Notes: generated by a model from the letters alone, not told the origin. DNA of 64,000 nt from Pseudomonadota bacterium (GCA_030535425.1 JAUNHQ010000003.1:24820-88819); one strand, 5' to 3'. Shown: positions 41,022 to 49,811, counted from the first letter of the stretch. Translations and numbers: made by a program.

Positions 41022-41681
41022 TCAGTCGTCCAGCTTTTCGCGCTCTACCGCGCCGGTGCTGGCGTTGACGTACAGGTCCACGCGCTGGCCGGCCGTGTTG
41101 GTGGCCTCGGCTTCCCAGCGGCCATCGTCCAGTTCCAGATCGCGGACATGGCTGTAGCCCGCCGCTTGCAGGGTGTGGGTGACTTGGGCTGCGGTCAGCA
41201 CGGTGGCGCCCTGGCCGCCCGTGGCGGCGCTGCTTTGGCCCAGCACGTCCAGCGTGACGGGGTGCAGCACCAGCTCGACCTTGGGCGCGTTGGCGCTCTG
41301 GCGCACCTCGGCTTCCCACAGGCCGTCGTCAAACTCGATGTCGCGCACTTGCGCATAGCCCATGCCGCGCAGGCGCTCGGCCACTTGCGCGGCGCCGGGC
41401 AGGCGCGCGCCCAGGTCGGCGCGGGTGAGGGCTTGCAACTGGCCGCTGGCGTCGTTGACCAGCAGGTAGGTGCGTGCACCTTCGGGGCTGACGGCCTTGG
41501 CCGTCCAGTGGCCGTATTCCTTTTCCAGGTCGTACACGGCGTGGTAGCCCTGGCCTTGCATCACGGCCAGGGCTTCGGGCGCGGTCATGGCTTGTGCCAG
41601 GGCGCCTGCGCCCAGCAGGCCAGCGGCGATGAGGGTGCGCAGGGCGCGGGAAGCAGTGAGGGAAGAAGCAAGGGAGGTCAT
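41022..41681 (-). CDS. Periplasmic protein with three tandem PepSY-like modules
   Basis: 219 residues. A signal peptide (LRTLIAAGLLGAGALAQA) is followed by three repeats of about 55-65 residues, each with a helix and then a W-containing strand pair. They are GYHAVYDLEKEYGHWTAKA, GYAQVRDIEFDDGLWEAEV and GYSHVRDLELDDGRWEAEA. PepSY domains are thought to inhibit or sense. It is divergent from a second PepSY protein and 0.9 kb from a two-component system, so it may belong to that sensory unit. Confidence 0.8.
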   Translation of the reverse strand: MTSLASSLTASRALRTLIAAGLLGAGALAQAMTAPEALAVMQGQGYHAVYDLEKEYGHWTAKAVSPEGARTYLLVNDASGQLQALTRADLGARLPGAAQVAERLRGMGYAQVRDIEFDDGLWEAEVRQSANAPKVELVLHPVTLDVLGQSSAATGGQGATVLTAAQVTHTLQAAGYSHVRDLELDDGRWEAEATNTAGQRVDLYVNASTGAVEREKLDD

Positions 41682-41819
41682 GGGTGTTTTCCTTTCAGCA
41701 AACCATGCAGGTGTCGAAAGCCCGCATCATGGAAAACAGGGCTTGAACCCTGCATGAAGCCCGCGTTCATGCGCCGTTTATGCGGCCCGCCCCACAATGG
41801 CGGGCTGCCCCCTTTTTTT

Positions 41820-42545
41820 ATGCACCCCCTTCGCCTGCTTGTGACCGCGCTGGCCCTGGCCTGCGCCCTGCCCCTGGCCCACGCCGCCGATCAGGAGCGC
41901 GCGCGCCAGGGCGTGGTCAATGGCGTGTACAAGCCGCTGTCGGCCATCATGGCCGACATTGCCCGGCAGCACCCTGGCCGCGTGGTGGACGTGGAAACCC
42001 AGCCCGGCGCGCGCGGCGAGCTGCGCTACGAAATCACCCTGATCGACGCGCAAGGCCGCAAGCAAGAGCTGCTGGTCGATGCCGCCACGGGCCAGGTGGT
42101 GACGCACGCGCAGACGCTGGCCCAGCGCGCGGCCAGCCTGGCCGAGCTGGCCGCGCACCTGCGCCGTGTGGAACAGCAGCAGCAGCGCCGCGTGATCGAT
42201 GCCGAATTTGAAATCACCCGCCAGGGCCAGCCCGTGTACGAGCTGAAGCTGGCCCCCGAGGGCAAGGCCACGCAGCGCCTGCGCATCGACGCGCGCACGG
42301 GCCAGGCGCTGGATGCGGCCGGGCAGCCCGCCGCCACCGCATCGCCCCTGCACAGCATGCCCGACATGCTCAGCGCCCTGAGCGCGCGCTACAGCGGCCT
42401 GGTCAGCGAGGTCGAGCTGGAAAACGGCGAAACCCCCCACGCCTATTACGAGCTGGAGCTGCTGCAAGAAAACGGCGCCAAGCTGGAGCTGCGCGTGGAC
42501 GCCCGCACCCTGGCCGTGCGCGAGCGCGGCCAGGGCGAGGACTAG
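41820..42545 (+). CDS. Periplasmic PepSY-domain protein
   Basis: 241 residues with a signal peptide (LLVTALALACALPLAHA). It contains three PepSY-like units, recognisable by ITLIDAQGRKQELLVDAATGQV, KLAPEGKATQRLRIDARTGQAL and ELLQENGAKLELRVDARTLAV. It is followed 30 bases later by a response regulator, so it is most likely the first gene of the PepSY-regulator-kinase operon. The role of PepSY in such operons is not firmly known. Confidence 0.8.
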   Translation: MHPLRLLVTALALACALPLAHAADQERARQGVVNGVYKPLSAIMADIARQHPGRVVDVETQPGARGELRYEITLIDAQGRKQELLVDAATGQVVTHAQTLAQRAASLAELAAHLRRVEQQQQRRVIDAEFEITRQGQPVYELKLAPEGKATQRLRIDARTGQALDAAGQPAATASPLHSMPDMLSALSARYSGLVSEVELENGETPHAYYELELLQENGAKLELRVDARTLAVRERGQGED

Positions 42546-42575
42546 GGCCTTTGTTCACATGGATACCCCCGCCCC

Positions 42576-43274
42576 ATGCGCATCCTGATCGCCGAAGACG
42601 ACACCGCCTTGGCAGCCCAGATACGGCAGGCCCTGAGCGCCGCCGGCTTTGCCGTGGACGTGGAACACGACGGCGAAGCCGCGTCCTTCGCCGGCTGCGT
42701 GCAAGCCTATGACGCCGCCGTGCTCGATCTGGGCCTGCCGCGCAAAGACGGCCTGAGCGTGCTGCGCGACTGGCGCGACGCCGGCTGCCACTGGCCCGTG
42801 CTCATCCTCACCGCCCGCAACCGCTGGAGCGACAAAGTGGCCGGCTTCAACGCCGGGGCCGACGACTACCTGACCAAACCCTTCGTCATGGAAGAAGTGG
42901 TGCTGCGCCTGCGCGCCATGCTGCGCCGCGCCACCGGCAGCGGCAGCAGCGTGCTGCGCGCGGGCGAGCTGGAATACGACGTGGGCGCGGGCCGCTTCGT
43001 CTGGCGCGGGCAGGCGCTGCAACTGACCGCGCAAGAGCACAAAATCCTCGCCTACCTCATGCACCGCCCCGGCCAGCTCGTCACCCGCACCGACATCAGC
43101 GAACACGTTTACGCGCGCGATCTGGACCCGGACTCCAACACCATCGACGTGCTCATCGGCCGCATCCGGCGCAAACTCGGCGCCCCCGGCCTCATCGCCA
43201 CCGAGCGCGGCCAGGGCTTTCGCCTCAGCGCCCCGCCCGGCACGGCCCCTGCCGGCACGGCCCATACCGCTTGA
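42576..43274 (+). CDS. OmpR-family response regulator
   Basis: 232 residues. Receiver: IAEDD acidic pocket, phospho-Asp in AVLDLGLPRKDG, Thr in ILTARN, Lys in YLTKPF. Winged helix: LTAQEHKILAYLMHRPGQLVTRTDISEHVY and TIDVLIGRIRRKL, as in QseB/PmrA-type regulators. The stop codon lies at the edge of repeat R13. The kinase gene begins 232 bases downstream. Confidence 0.92.
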   Translation: MRILIAEDDTALAAQIRQALSAAGFAVDVEHDGEAASFAGCVQAYDAAVLDLGLPRKDGLSVLRDWRDAGCHWPVLILTARNRWSDKVAGFNAGADDYLTKPFVMEEVVLRLRAMLRRATGSGSSVLRAGELEYDVGAGRFVWRGQALQLTAQEHKILAYLMHRPGQLVTRTDISEHVYARDLDPDSNTIDVLIGRIRRKLGAPGLIATERGQGFRLSAPPGTAPAGTAHTA

Positions 43275-43323
43275 TTTTTGATAGCTGCTGCCACGCGCTG
43301 TACAAGCCTTGTAGCCTTTTTTG
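43271..43323 (+). repeat. Dispersed repeat, copy R13, between response regulator and kinase
   Basis: TTGATTTTTGATAGCT, CACGCGC, TACAAGCCTTGTA, GCCTTTTTTG. It overlaps the regulator stop and splits the two-component operon. Confidence 0.9.
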
Positions 43324-43506
43324 TCATTCATCCCTGGCGCTAATGCCATGAGCTAAGGCCATGACGGACATGCCCCTTGCCCTTCATGGCGGCACGCCCC
43401 GAACAAATCCACAAAATCGCCCCAAAGCACCACCCAGCGCGCGCCAGCAGCTCCTGTTTCTGAAGCACCCTAACCCCTTTCCCACCCGCTCCCGCACCTG
43501 CCTGCC

Positions 43507-44943
43507 GTGACGCCCTCGCCCGCCCCCCCGCCACGCCGCCACTGGACCCTGGCGCGGCGCATAGCCGTGCTGGCCCTGGTGCCCACCGCCTTGGTGCTCA
43601 GCAGCGGCGGGCTGTGGCTGCGCACGCAAATCCACGGCGCCGTGTACGAAAGCTTTGCCCAAGTCCTGCACGAGCAGCACGAGCGCGTGGCCGCCCGCCT
43701 GCACGCCACCGCCAGCGGCGTGGCCGAAAACACCGGCGCGGGCGACGCCTTCAGCGCCATCTACTCCGGCTGGTACTGGCAAGCCGCCAGCAGCCCCCTC
43801 TCCCACACCTCCGGCGCCACCCCCTTAGGCCGCTCGCGCTCGCTGTGGGACGCGCCGCCCATCGACCCCCTGCACCCCATCGGCCCCGCCCGGCTGGGCC
43901 TGCTGCACGGCCAAGGCCCCATGCAAGAGCCCCTGCTCGGCACCCGCCGCAGCCTCAGCCTGCCCGGGCGCGACACCCCCGTGCAGCTCACCGTGCTCGG
44001 CCCCGCCCGCGCACTGCAAGCCAACCTGCGCCGCATCGACCACATCCTGCTGGCCAGCGGCGCCGCCCTGTTCGTGCTGCTGGCCGCCATGCTGCTGGTG
44101 CAAGTGCGCGTGGGCCTGGCGCCCCTGCGCCGCCTCACCCAGGCCATCGCCGCCCAGCGCCAGGGCGCCGCCGCCCCCCGGCTGGACACCCTGCCCGCCG
44201 GCGCCGACCTGGCCCCCTTGCAGCACGAGCTGGCCGCCCTGCTCAGCCGCAACGAGCGCGTGGTCAGCCGCGCCCGCGCCCACGCGGCCGATTTGAACCA
44301 CGCCCTGAAAAAGCCCCTGGCCCTGCTGGCCGCCAGCGCCAGCGGTGCGCCCAGCGTGCCCGCTGCCGAAGTCATGCAGCACATCACCGGCATGACCCGC
44401 CTGATCGACCGCTACCAAGCCCGCACCCTGAGCGACGCCCTGCACGCCCGCGCCGCCGCCACCTTGCCCGCCGTGCCCGTGTCACCCTGCCTGCACGAGC
44501 TGCTGCAAGCCATGCGCAAGCTGCACATGGCGCAAGAGCTGCACTGGCACCTGGCCCTGCCCCCCGAAGCCAGCACCTGGCACTGGCGCGGCGACCGCAC
44601 CGACCTGGAAGAAGCCCTGGGCAACTTGCTGGACAACGCAGGCAAATGGGCCGCATCGCACGTGCGCATGAGCGCCTGGACCGAAGGCGCGAGCCTGTGC
44701 ATCGCCATCGAAGACGACGGCCCCGGCATGCCCGCCGCCCAGTTGCAAGCCGCCGGCCAGCGCGGCCTGCGCTTTGACGAAAGCGTGCAAGGCAGCGGCC
44801 TGGGCCTGGCCATTGCCAGCCAGATCGCACAAGCCTACGGCGGCCAGCTGCAGCTGGGCAAAAGCCCCGACCTCAAGGGTCTGTGCGCGCGGCTGTGCCT
44901 GGGCGGGCTGCACACCGCGCCCGCCGCACCGGCCCCCGCTTAA
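43507..44943 (+). CDS. Sensor histidine kinase (PhoQ-like)
   Basis: 478 residues from GTG 43507. An N-terminal transmembrane helix (about 20-38), a periplasmic domain with a Trp-rich SGWYWQAA, a second helix near 180-195 and a HAMP-like segment come first. The H-box is ADLNHALKKPLALL (LNHALKxPL form), N-box LEEALGNLLDNAGKW, G1 EDDGPGM and G2 GSGLGLAIA. It belongs to the PhoQ/PepSY-linked kinase type, and the upstream PepSY gene fits. GTG is used because no better ATG is visible upstream. Confidence 0.88.
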   Translation: MTPSPAPPPRRHWTLARRIAVLALVPTALVLSSGGLWLRTQIHGAVYESFAQVLHEQHERVAARLHATASGVAENTGAGDAFSAIYSGWYWQAASSPLSHTSGATPLGRSRSLWDAPPIDPLHPIGPARLGLLHGQGPMQEPLLGTRRSLSLPGRDTPVQLTVLGPARALQANLRRIDHILLASGAALFVLLAAMLLVQVRVGLAPLRRLTQAIAAQRQGAAAPRLDTLPAGADLAPLQHELAALLSRNERVVSRARAHAADLNHALKKPLALLAASASGAPSVPAAEVMQHITGMTRLIDRYQARTLSDALHARAAATLPAVPVSPCLHELLQAMRKLHMAQELHWHLALPPEASTWHWRGDRTDLEEALGNLLDNAGKWAASHVRMSAWTEGASLCIAIEDDGPGMPAAQLQAAGQRGLRFDESVQGSGLGLAIASQIAQAYGGQLQLGKSPDLKGLCARLCLGGLHTAPAAPAPA

Positions 44944-44956
44944 CATCGCGCCCGCC

Positions 44957-45514
44957 ATGTTCGACACCGCCTTGTTCTTGCAGCTCAACTTCACCGCGTC
45001 CACCCCCGCACAGGTGCTGGCGCTGGCGCGCTTTGCCAGCGAAAAGCTGCCCGAGTTCATGCTCGTGGCCGCCCTGGCCGTGGGGGTGGCCGGGCAACCC
45101 GCCTGGCGCGCGCAGGCCTGGCGCGTGCTGGCCAGCGTGGCGCTGGCCGCGCTCATCACGCGCGTGCTCAAGCGCCTGTTCGACATGCCCCGCCCGTTCA
45201 TGCTGGAGATGGGCACGCAGTGGCTGCCCCATGGCGCGTCGGCCAGCTTTCCCAGCGCGCACGCCACCGGGGCCATGGCCTTTGCCGTGTCGGCCTGCCT
45301 GGCCAGCCTGCACGGCCCCTGGCGCTGGCCCGTGCGCGCGCTGCTGCTGGGCGCGGCCCTGCTGGTGAGCTGGAGCCGCGTGGCGCTGGGCCTGCACTTT
45401 CCCACCGACGTGCTGGCCGGCTGGTGCGTGGGCGCGGTGTCGGCGCTGGCCGTTCAGGCACTCACCCGGGGTCGCGGTTGGCACCCGTTGGCCTCACATC
45501 ACCAAAAGCTATGA
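44957..45514 (+). CDS. PAP2-superfamily membrane phosphatase
   Basis: 185 residues with about five hydrophobic helices. The three-part phosphatase signature is KRLFDMPRP, PSAHAT (PSGH variant) and SRVALGLHFPTDVLAG (Ser-Arg-x5-His-x3-Asp). Such enzymes act on undecaprenyl pyrophosphate or phosphatidate-type lipids. It begins 13 bases after the kinase stop, so is in the same operon. Its stop abuts repeat R14. Confidence 0.85.
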   Translation: MFDTALFLQLNFTASTPAQVLALARFASEKLPEFMLVAALAVGVAGQPAWRAQAWRVLASVALAALITRVLKRLFDMPRPFMLEMGTQWLPHGASASFPSAHATGAMAFAVSACLASLHGPWRWPVRALLLGAALLVSWSRVALGLHFPTDVLAGWCVGAVSALAVQALTRGRGWHPLASHHQKL

Positions 45515-45563
45515 TTTTTATAGCTTGAAACTCTTGTACAACGCGCGCAAACGGCCTTTTTTA
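45514..45563 (+). repeat. Dispersed repeat, copy R14, interrupted by IS
   Basis: ATTTTTATAGCTTGAAAC, TTGTACAACGCGCGC, AACGGCCTTTTTTA. The IS is inserted after this copy's GGCCTTTTTTA, and the sequence resumes at 46629 after the target duplication. Before insertion GGCCTTTTTT faced AAAAAGGCC across a short loop. Confidence 0.9.
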
Positions 45564-46628
45564 CTTGATTAGCCCTCTATCACAGGCCCCCCTTGAACAG
45601 CCCCGCAAGCGCCTCCAACTGGTATTTCATCCAGTCTTGGAGGCTGTCATGCCCATCAATCCCATCCAATTTCAAGCCGGCCTGTCCTTGCCAGAGTTCA
45701 TGCACCGCTATGGCAGTGAGCAACAGTGCGAGGATGCATTGATCGCTGCCCGCTGGCCCCAGGGCTGGCGCTGCCCGCGCTGCAATGGCTCGCAGTATTG
45801 GCCTACCCAAGACAGCCACGCCCGCCGGTTGTGGCAATGCTCCGGCTGCGACTATCAATGCTCGGCCACCGCCGGCACCGTCTTGGAGCACACCCGCCTG
45901 CCTTTGACCAAGTGGTTTCTGGCGCTGTATTTGCTCACCCAGCACAAAAACGGCATCAGCGCTTTGGCGCTCAAGCGCCATCTGGGCATTGGCTACCACA
46001 GCGCCTGGCTGCTCAAGCACAAGCTGCTGCAGGCGATGTGCCTGCGCGATCAAGCGCGACCGCTTGCCGCTCGCGTGGAGATCGATGACGCCTATCTGGG
46101 TGGCCAGCGTGCTGGCCATATCCATGGCGGGCGAGGTGCGCTGGACAAAACGGCCTTCGTGGCGGCCGTGCAGACCGATGAGCAGCAGCGCCCGCAGCGC
46201 ATGCGCTTGACGCCGGTGGCTGGCTTTACCAACGAGATCATCAGGAAGTGGGCTGCCTCAGCGCTGGAGCCTGAGGCCCGTGTGGTATCCGATGGCACCA
46301 ACTGCTTTGCCCAGGTGCAGGCCGTTGGGGCCGGGCATGAGCGGCATGTCACTGGTGGTGGGCGGCAGGCGGCGCAGCATCCGGCGCTGCGCTGGGTCAA
46401 CGTCATGCTGGGCAATGTGAAGATGGCCTTGAATGCAACCTATCACGGCATCAAGCACAGCAAGTACGGCGCGCGCTATCTGGCTGAGTTCGCCTATCGC
46501 TTCAACCGCCGCCATGATTTGGCCGCTTTGCCTCAGCGTTTGCTGCACGCAGCCATCGCCACGCCCCCTCAGCCATTGCGCATCATCAGGCAGCCGCAAA
46601 CACCGCCTGTGATAGGGGGCTAATCAAG
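45564..46628 (+). mobile_element. IS1595-family insertion sequence
   Basis: 1065 bp bounded by 24-bp imperfect inverted repeats (45564-45587, CTTGATTAGCCCTCTATC...; 46605-46628; 23 of 24 matching). An 8-bp target duplication CTTTTTTA flanks both ends (45556-45563 and 46629-46636), the size expected for IS1595. It carries one intact transposase gene, so it may still be active. The target was the T-run of repeat R14. Confidence 0.9.
45649..46623 (+). CDS. IS1595-family (ISXO2-like) transposase
   Basis: 324 residues from ATG 45649, with GGAGG 7 bases upstream. An N-terminal zinc ribbon (Cys42, Cys45, Cys64, Cys67: CPRC and CSGC) precedes the DDE domain. The first Asp is in VEIDDAYLGG, the second in VVSDGTNCF, and the family's YLAEFAYRFNRRHD carries the C-terminal acidic position. 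Full length, with no frameshift. The frame extends to the IS left end but the upstream start is unlikely. Confidence 0.92.
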   Translation: MPINPIQFQAGLSLPEFMHRYGSEQQCEDALIAARWPQGWRCPRCNGSQYWPTQDSHARRLWQCSGCDYQCSATAGTVLEHTRLPLTKWFLALYLLTQHKNGISALALKRHLGIGYHSAWLLKHKLLQAMCLRDQARPLAARVEIDDAYLGGQRAGHIHGGRGALDKTAFVAAVQTDEQQRPQRMRLTPVAGFTNEIIRKWAASALEPEARVVSDGTNCFAQVQAVGAGHERHVTGGGRQAAQHPALRWVNVMLGNVKMALNATYHGIKHSKYGARYLAEFAYRFNRRHDLAALPQRLLHAAIATPPQPLRIIRQPQTPPVIGG

Positions 46629-46661
46629 CTTTTTTACTCAAACCTAAAAAGGCCATCCGCC

Positions 46662-48134
46662 TCACACCATGCGCGCCACCACCTCAGCCACCGCCGCCGT
46701 CAGGCGCTTGGCGTAGGGCAGGTGCAAAAACTCGTTGGGGCCGTGCGCGTTGCTCTTGGGGCCCAGCACGCCGCACACCATCATTTGCGCGGCCGGAAAG
46801 CCCTGGCTGAGCTGGTTCATCAGCGGAATGGTGCCGCCCTGGCCGATGTAGCCGCAGGGCGCGCCAAAGTGCGCCTGGCTGGCCACGTCCAGCGCCTGCG
46901 CAAACCACGGGGCCAAGTCCGGCGCGTTCCAGCCGCTGGCGGCGCTGGCGCCTTCAAACGTCACCCGCGCCTGGTAAGGCGCGTTGTCTTCCAGCACGCG
47001 CTTGAGCTCTTGCACGGCCTGCGCCGCATCCACCAGCGGGGGCAGGCGCAGGCTGAGCTTGAAGGCCGTGTACGGGCGCAGCACGTTGCCCGCATCGCGC
47101 AGCGGAGGCAGCCCTTCAGCCCCGGTCACGCTCAGGGTGGGGCGCCAGGTGCGCGCCAGCAGCGCGTCCACGGCATCGCCCGTCATGGGCAGCACCGATT
47201 GCGCCGCGCCGCCGCAGTCGTAGTGCACCCACGGAAAGCGCTTGAACAGCGTGTCGCCCAAAATGGCCGCCGTGGCCCGCGCCTGGGCCACGCGCTCGGG
47301 CGGCACTTCGCAATGAAAGCTGGCGGGCAGCAGGCGGCCAGTGGCCGAGTCTTCCAGCCTGTCGAGCACCTGGCGCATGATGCGAAAGCTGCTGGGCACC
47401 AGGCCCGAGGCATCGCCCGAGTGCACGCCTTCGGTCAGCACCTCCACCTTCAGCGTGCCGCTGGCCATGCCGCGCAGGCTGGTGGTGAGCCACAGCTGGT
47501 CGTAGTTGCCCGCGCCCGAGTCCAGACACACCACCAGGCCCACGTTGCCCAGGCGCGGGCGCAGCGCATCGACATAGGGCAGCAAATCGGGCGAGCCGCT
47601 TTCCTCGCTGGTTTCGATCAGGCCCACGATGCGCGGGTGCGGCAGGTTCTGGCTTTTGAGCGCCTGCACGGCGGCAATGGCGGCGTACACCGCATAGCCG
47701 TCGTCCGCGCCGCCGCGGCCATAGAGCTTGCCGTCTTCCACCTTGGGCGTCCACGGGCCCAGGTCGGCCCGCCAGCCGGTGAATTCGGGCTGCTTGTCCA
47801 GGTGGCCGTACATGAGCACGGTGTCGGTCACACCGGGCTTGGTGCCGTCGATGTCAAAAAAGATGACGGGCGTGCGCCCTGGCAGCCGCACCACTTCCAG
47901 CCGCAGGCCGGGCACCTTTTGCGCCTGCACCCACTGCGCGGCGTTGCGCACCACGGTGTCGATGTGGCCATGCGCGGCCCAGTCGGGGTCGAACATGAGC
48001 GACTTGGCCGGAATGGCGATGTAGTCGGTCAGCTGGCGCAGGATGTCGCCATCCCATTGCGCGTCGATCTGGCGCTGGGCCTGGTCGGTGTTGAGCAGCG
48101 GGGCGGGCAGTTCGCGGTGGAGCGGGGCGTTCAT
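46662..48134 (-). CDS. M20-family metallopeptidase
   Basis: 490 residues. Zinc ligands are visible: YGHLDKQP (His), GRGGADDG (Asp), ETSEESGS (Glu-Glu), CLDSGA (Asp) and NAHGPNEFLHL (His). The fit is to the dipeptidase/carboxypeptidase group (CNDP-like) with a lid domain (about residues 210-370). The substrate is unknown. Divergent from the MerR gene downstream of it on the map; convergent with the PAP2 gene across the IS. Confidence 0.9.
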   Translation of the reverse strand: MNAPLHRELPAPLLNTDQAQRQIDAQWDGDILRQLTDYIAIPAKSLMFDPDWAAHGHIDTVVRNAAQWVQAQKVPGLRLEVVRLPGRTPVIFFDIDGTKPGVTDTVLMYGHLDKQPEFTGWRADLGPWTPKVEDGKLYGRGGADDGYAVYAAIAAVQALKSQNLPHPRIVGLIETSEESGSPDLLPYVDALRPRLGNVGLVVCLDSGAGNYDQLWLTTSLRGMASGTLKVEVLTEGVHSGDASGLVPSSFRIMRQVLDRLEDSATGRLLPASFHCEVPPERVAQARATAAILGDTLFKRFPWVHYDCGGAAQSVLPMTGDAVDALLARTWRPTLSVTGAEGLPPLRDAGNVLRPYTAFKLSLRLPPLVDAAQAVQELKRVLEDNAPYQARVTFEGASAASGWNAPDLAPWFAQALDVASQAHFGAPCGYIGQGGTIPLMNQLSQGFPAAQMMVCGVLGPKSNAHGPNEFLHLPYAKRLTAAVAEVVARMV

Positions 48135-48403
48135 GACAAAAACAAGGAAAAGAAGGCAAGGGCCGGGGCCAAAGCGGCCAACTGTACGCCAGCGCAGCGG
48201 TTTTGGCCCTGTTTTTGTGCATCAGCCGATGCATGGCCGTGCCAAACGCCAAACGCCAAACGCCAACCCTGACCCAGCCCAGGCACCTGCCTGCCCATGG
48301 CTGGCATCCACGGCCCAGCGGGGCCAGGGCGCCACTGCAAAACCTGAGGCGCCGCCCTCAAGTTTGGGTCTGCCAGCGGAAATTTTTTTCGCCCAGAGCC
48401 AAG

Positions 48404-48418
48404 CTCGCACAGTGCGAG
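48404..48418. promoter_or_regulatory. MerR-type operator candidate
   Basis: CTCGCACAGTGCGAG is a perfect 15-base palindrome with one central base, followed by GTTTTTTATGCT, 18 bases before the MerR start. MerR proteins bind such dyads between -35 and -10. The T-run also permits a terminator reading. Confidence 0.5.
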
Positions 48419-48436
48419 GTTTTTTATGCTGCACGC

Positions 48437-48853
48437 ATGCACATCTCCAAGCTGGCCCAAGCCACTGGCCTGTCGCTGCACCGCCTGCGCCGCTATGCCG
48501 ACGCCGGGCTGCTGCTGGCCACGCGCGGCGCGGGCAATCACCGCCACTTTGATGCCCAGGCCGTGCGCGACGCGCGCTTCATTGCCATGGGGCGCGACAT
48601 GGGCTTTTCGCTGCACGTGCTGGGCGAGCTGCTGCCGCGCTATCGCGCCCGCACGCTGAGCATTGACGAAATGGTGGAACACCTGCAAGCACGCATTACC
48701 GCCGTGGACGCCGTGCTGGCCGAGCAACAGGCGCTGCGCGAGCGGCTGCTCACGCACATCGACTGGTTTGAACAACGCCGCAGGCCACAGGCGGCGCGCG
48801 CCCCATCCAACCCGCCTGCCGCGCAGCTGCGGCGTCCTAGGAGAGCATCATGA
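48437..48853 (+). CDS. MerR-family transcriptional regulator
   Basis: 138 residues. MHISKLAQATGLSLHRLRRYADAGLL is the MerR helix-turn-helix start, followed by the RGAGNHRHFDAQAVRDARFIAMGRDMGFSL wing and then a long coiled-coil helix. The C-terminal tail is Arg/Pro-rich and variable. No Cys metal site. It overlaps the thioesterase gene as ATGA, so it likely controls that gene. Confidence 0.88.
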   Translation: MHISKLAQATGLSLHRLRRYADAGLLLATRGAGNHRHFDAQAVRDARFIAMGRDMGFSLHVLGELLPRYRARTLSIDEMVEHLQARITAVDAVLAEQQALRERLLTHIDWFEQRRRPQAARAPSNPPAAQLRRPRRAS

Positions 48854-49293
48854 GTCCATCCCACCCCACCTCCCAGCTCGATATCGTGCGCCACCACGTA
48901 CAAAACATGCCCATGGCGCGCACGCTGGATTTGCGGTTTGAAAGCTTGCTGGCGGGCCAAGTGGTGCTGAGCGCCCCCGTGCAGGACGGCTGGTGCCATG
49001 CCCCGGGCCAGCTGCAAGCCACGGCCTTGTTCGCGCTGGCCGATTTCGCCGCCGTGGCCTCGGCCGCTACGCTGCTGCCCGCCGGCTGGGCCAACAGCAC
49101 GGTGGATGCCACCATCAAACTGCTGGCCCCTGCGCGCGGCAACCGCCTGCGCGCGCATGGCCGCGTAGTGCAGCCGGGCAAAACCCTCAGCGTCTGCGCA
49201 GCCGACGTGTACGTGCTCGACGGCGCCCACGAAACCCTGTGCGCCACCTTGCTGGGCACGGCACGCAATTTTGCGCTGGCGGGGAAATTATGA
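48850..49293 (+). CDS. PaaI-family hotdog thioesterase
   Basis: 147 residues. The hotdog features are PGQLQATALFALADFAAVASAATLL (central helix) and KLLAPARGNRLRAHGRVVQPGKTL. It probably hydrolyses an acyl-CoA; substrate not readable. Its TGA stop (49291-49293) lies in the left inverted repeat of the AT-rich cassette, so the last residues may have been altered by that insertion. ATGA overlap with MerR. Confidence 0.85.
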   Translation: MSPSHPTSQLDIVRHHVQNMPMARTLDLRFESLLAGQVVLSAPVQDGWCHAPGQLQATALFALADFAAVASAATLLPAGWANSTVDATIKLLAPARGNRLRAHGRVVQPGKTLSVCAADVYVLDGAHETLCATLLGTARNFALAGKL

Positions 49294-49310
49294 TCTGACC
49301 CTAATTTTTC
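49291..49310 (+). repeat. Left inverted repeat of an AT-rich cassette
   Basis: TGATCTGACCCTAATTTTTC. It pairs with the right copy at 49793-49811 with one inserted base. It begins at the thioesterase stop codon. Confidence 0.85.
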
Positions 49311-49320
49311 AATCATCACA

Positions 49321-49758
49321 ATGTCGGCAATAATTATATTTTTTGTTTCGGTGGCCCTGATGGTGCCAGCGATTTACATGATGAATCTGGATAAATTAAC
49401 AAAAAAAGGGCCCGCCATTGAAATAAAAAAACTTGTTATTGAAGAAAAAATTGAATCAGCAGGGCTCTCCTGGTTCAGATGGCATGTGTTGAGGGTGGAG
49501 TATTTTGCTGGGTCAAATAAAACTATTCACTTCATGGTGGGGCCTGATAAAAAATCCTCTTGGTTTGAGAATCGAGAAGAGGCAGAAAGCACTCTTCAGA
49601 AAATCAAAAATATTGAACACTCAAAAATAACTCCATTTGGAAATCATCTGCTAATCGATAAGCTTTCGAAAAATAGATGCCGTCACTATGCAGCAATGGC
49701 TATTTCCGGATCGATAACAATGACCATTTCCATCTTGTTGGTGCTGACAGAGATATGA
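49321..49758 (+). CDS. AT-rich membrane protein of unknown function
   Basis: 145 residues. An N-terminal transmembrane helix (IIIFFVSVALMVPAIYMM) and a C-terminal one (AAMAISGSITMTISILLVL) flank a soluble domain of about 90 residues rich in Lys, Ile and Asn. The base composition is far more AT-rich than any neighbour, and it is bounded by inverted repeats, so it is a recent arrival. I recognise no family. The initiation site before ATG 49321 has no clear ribosome site. Confidence 0.6.
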   Translation: MSAIIIFFVSVALMVPAIYMMNLDKLTKKGPAIEIKKLVIEEKIESAGLSWFRWHVLRVEYFAGSNKTIHFMVGPDKKSSWFENREEAESTLQKIKNIEHSKITPFGNHLLIDKLSKNRCRHYAAMAISGSITMTISILLVLTEI

Positions 49759-49792
49759 CCCTTTAGCGAATCTCCACCCCCTGCTCCCAAGG

Positions 49793-49811
49793 GAAAAATT
49801 GGGTCAGATCA
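49793..49811 (-). repeat. Right inverted repeat of the AT-rich cassette
   Basis: GAAAAATTGGGTCAGATCA, the reverse complement of 49291-49310 apart from one missing base. Confidence 0.85.
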
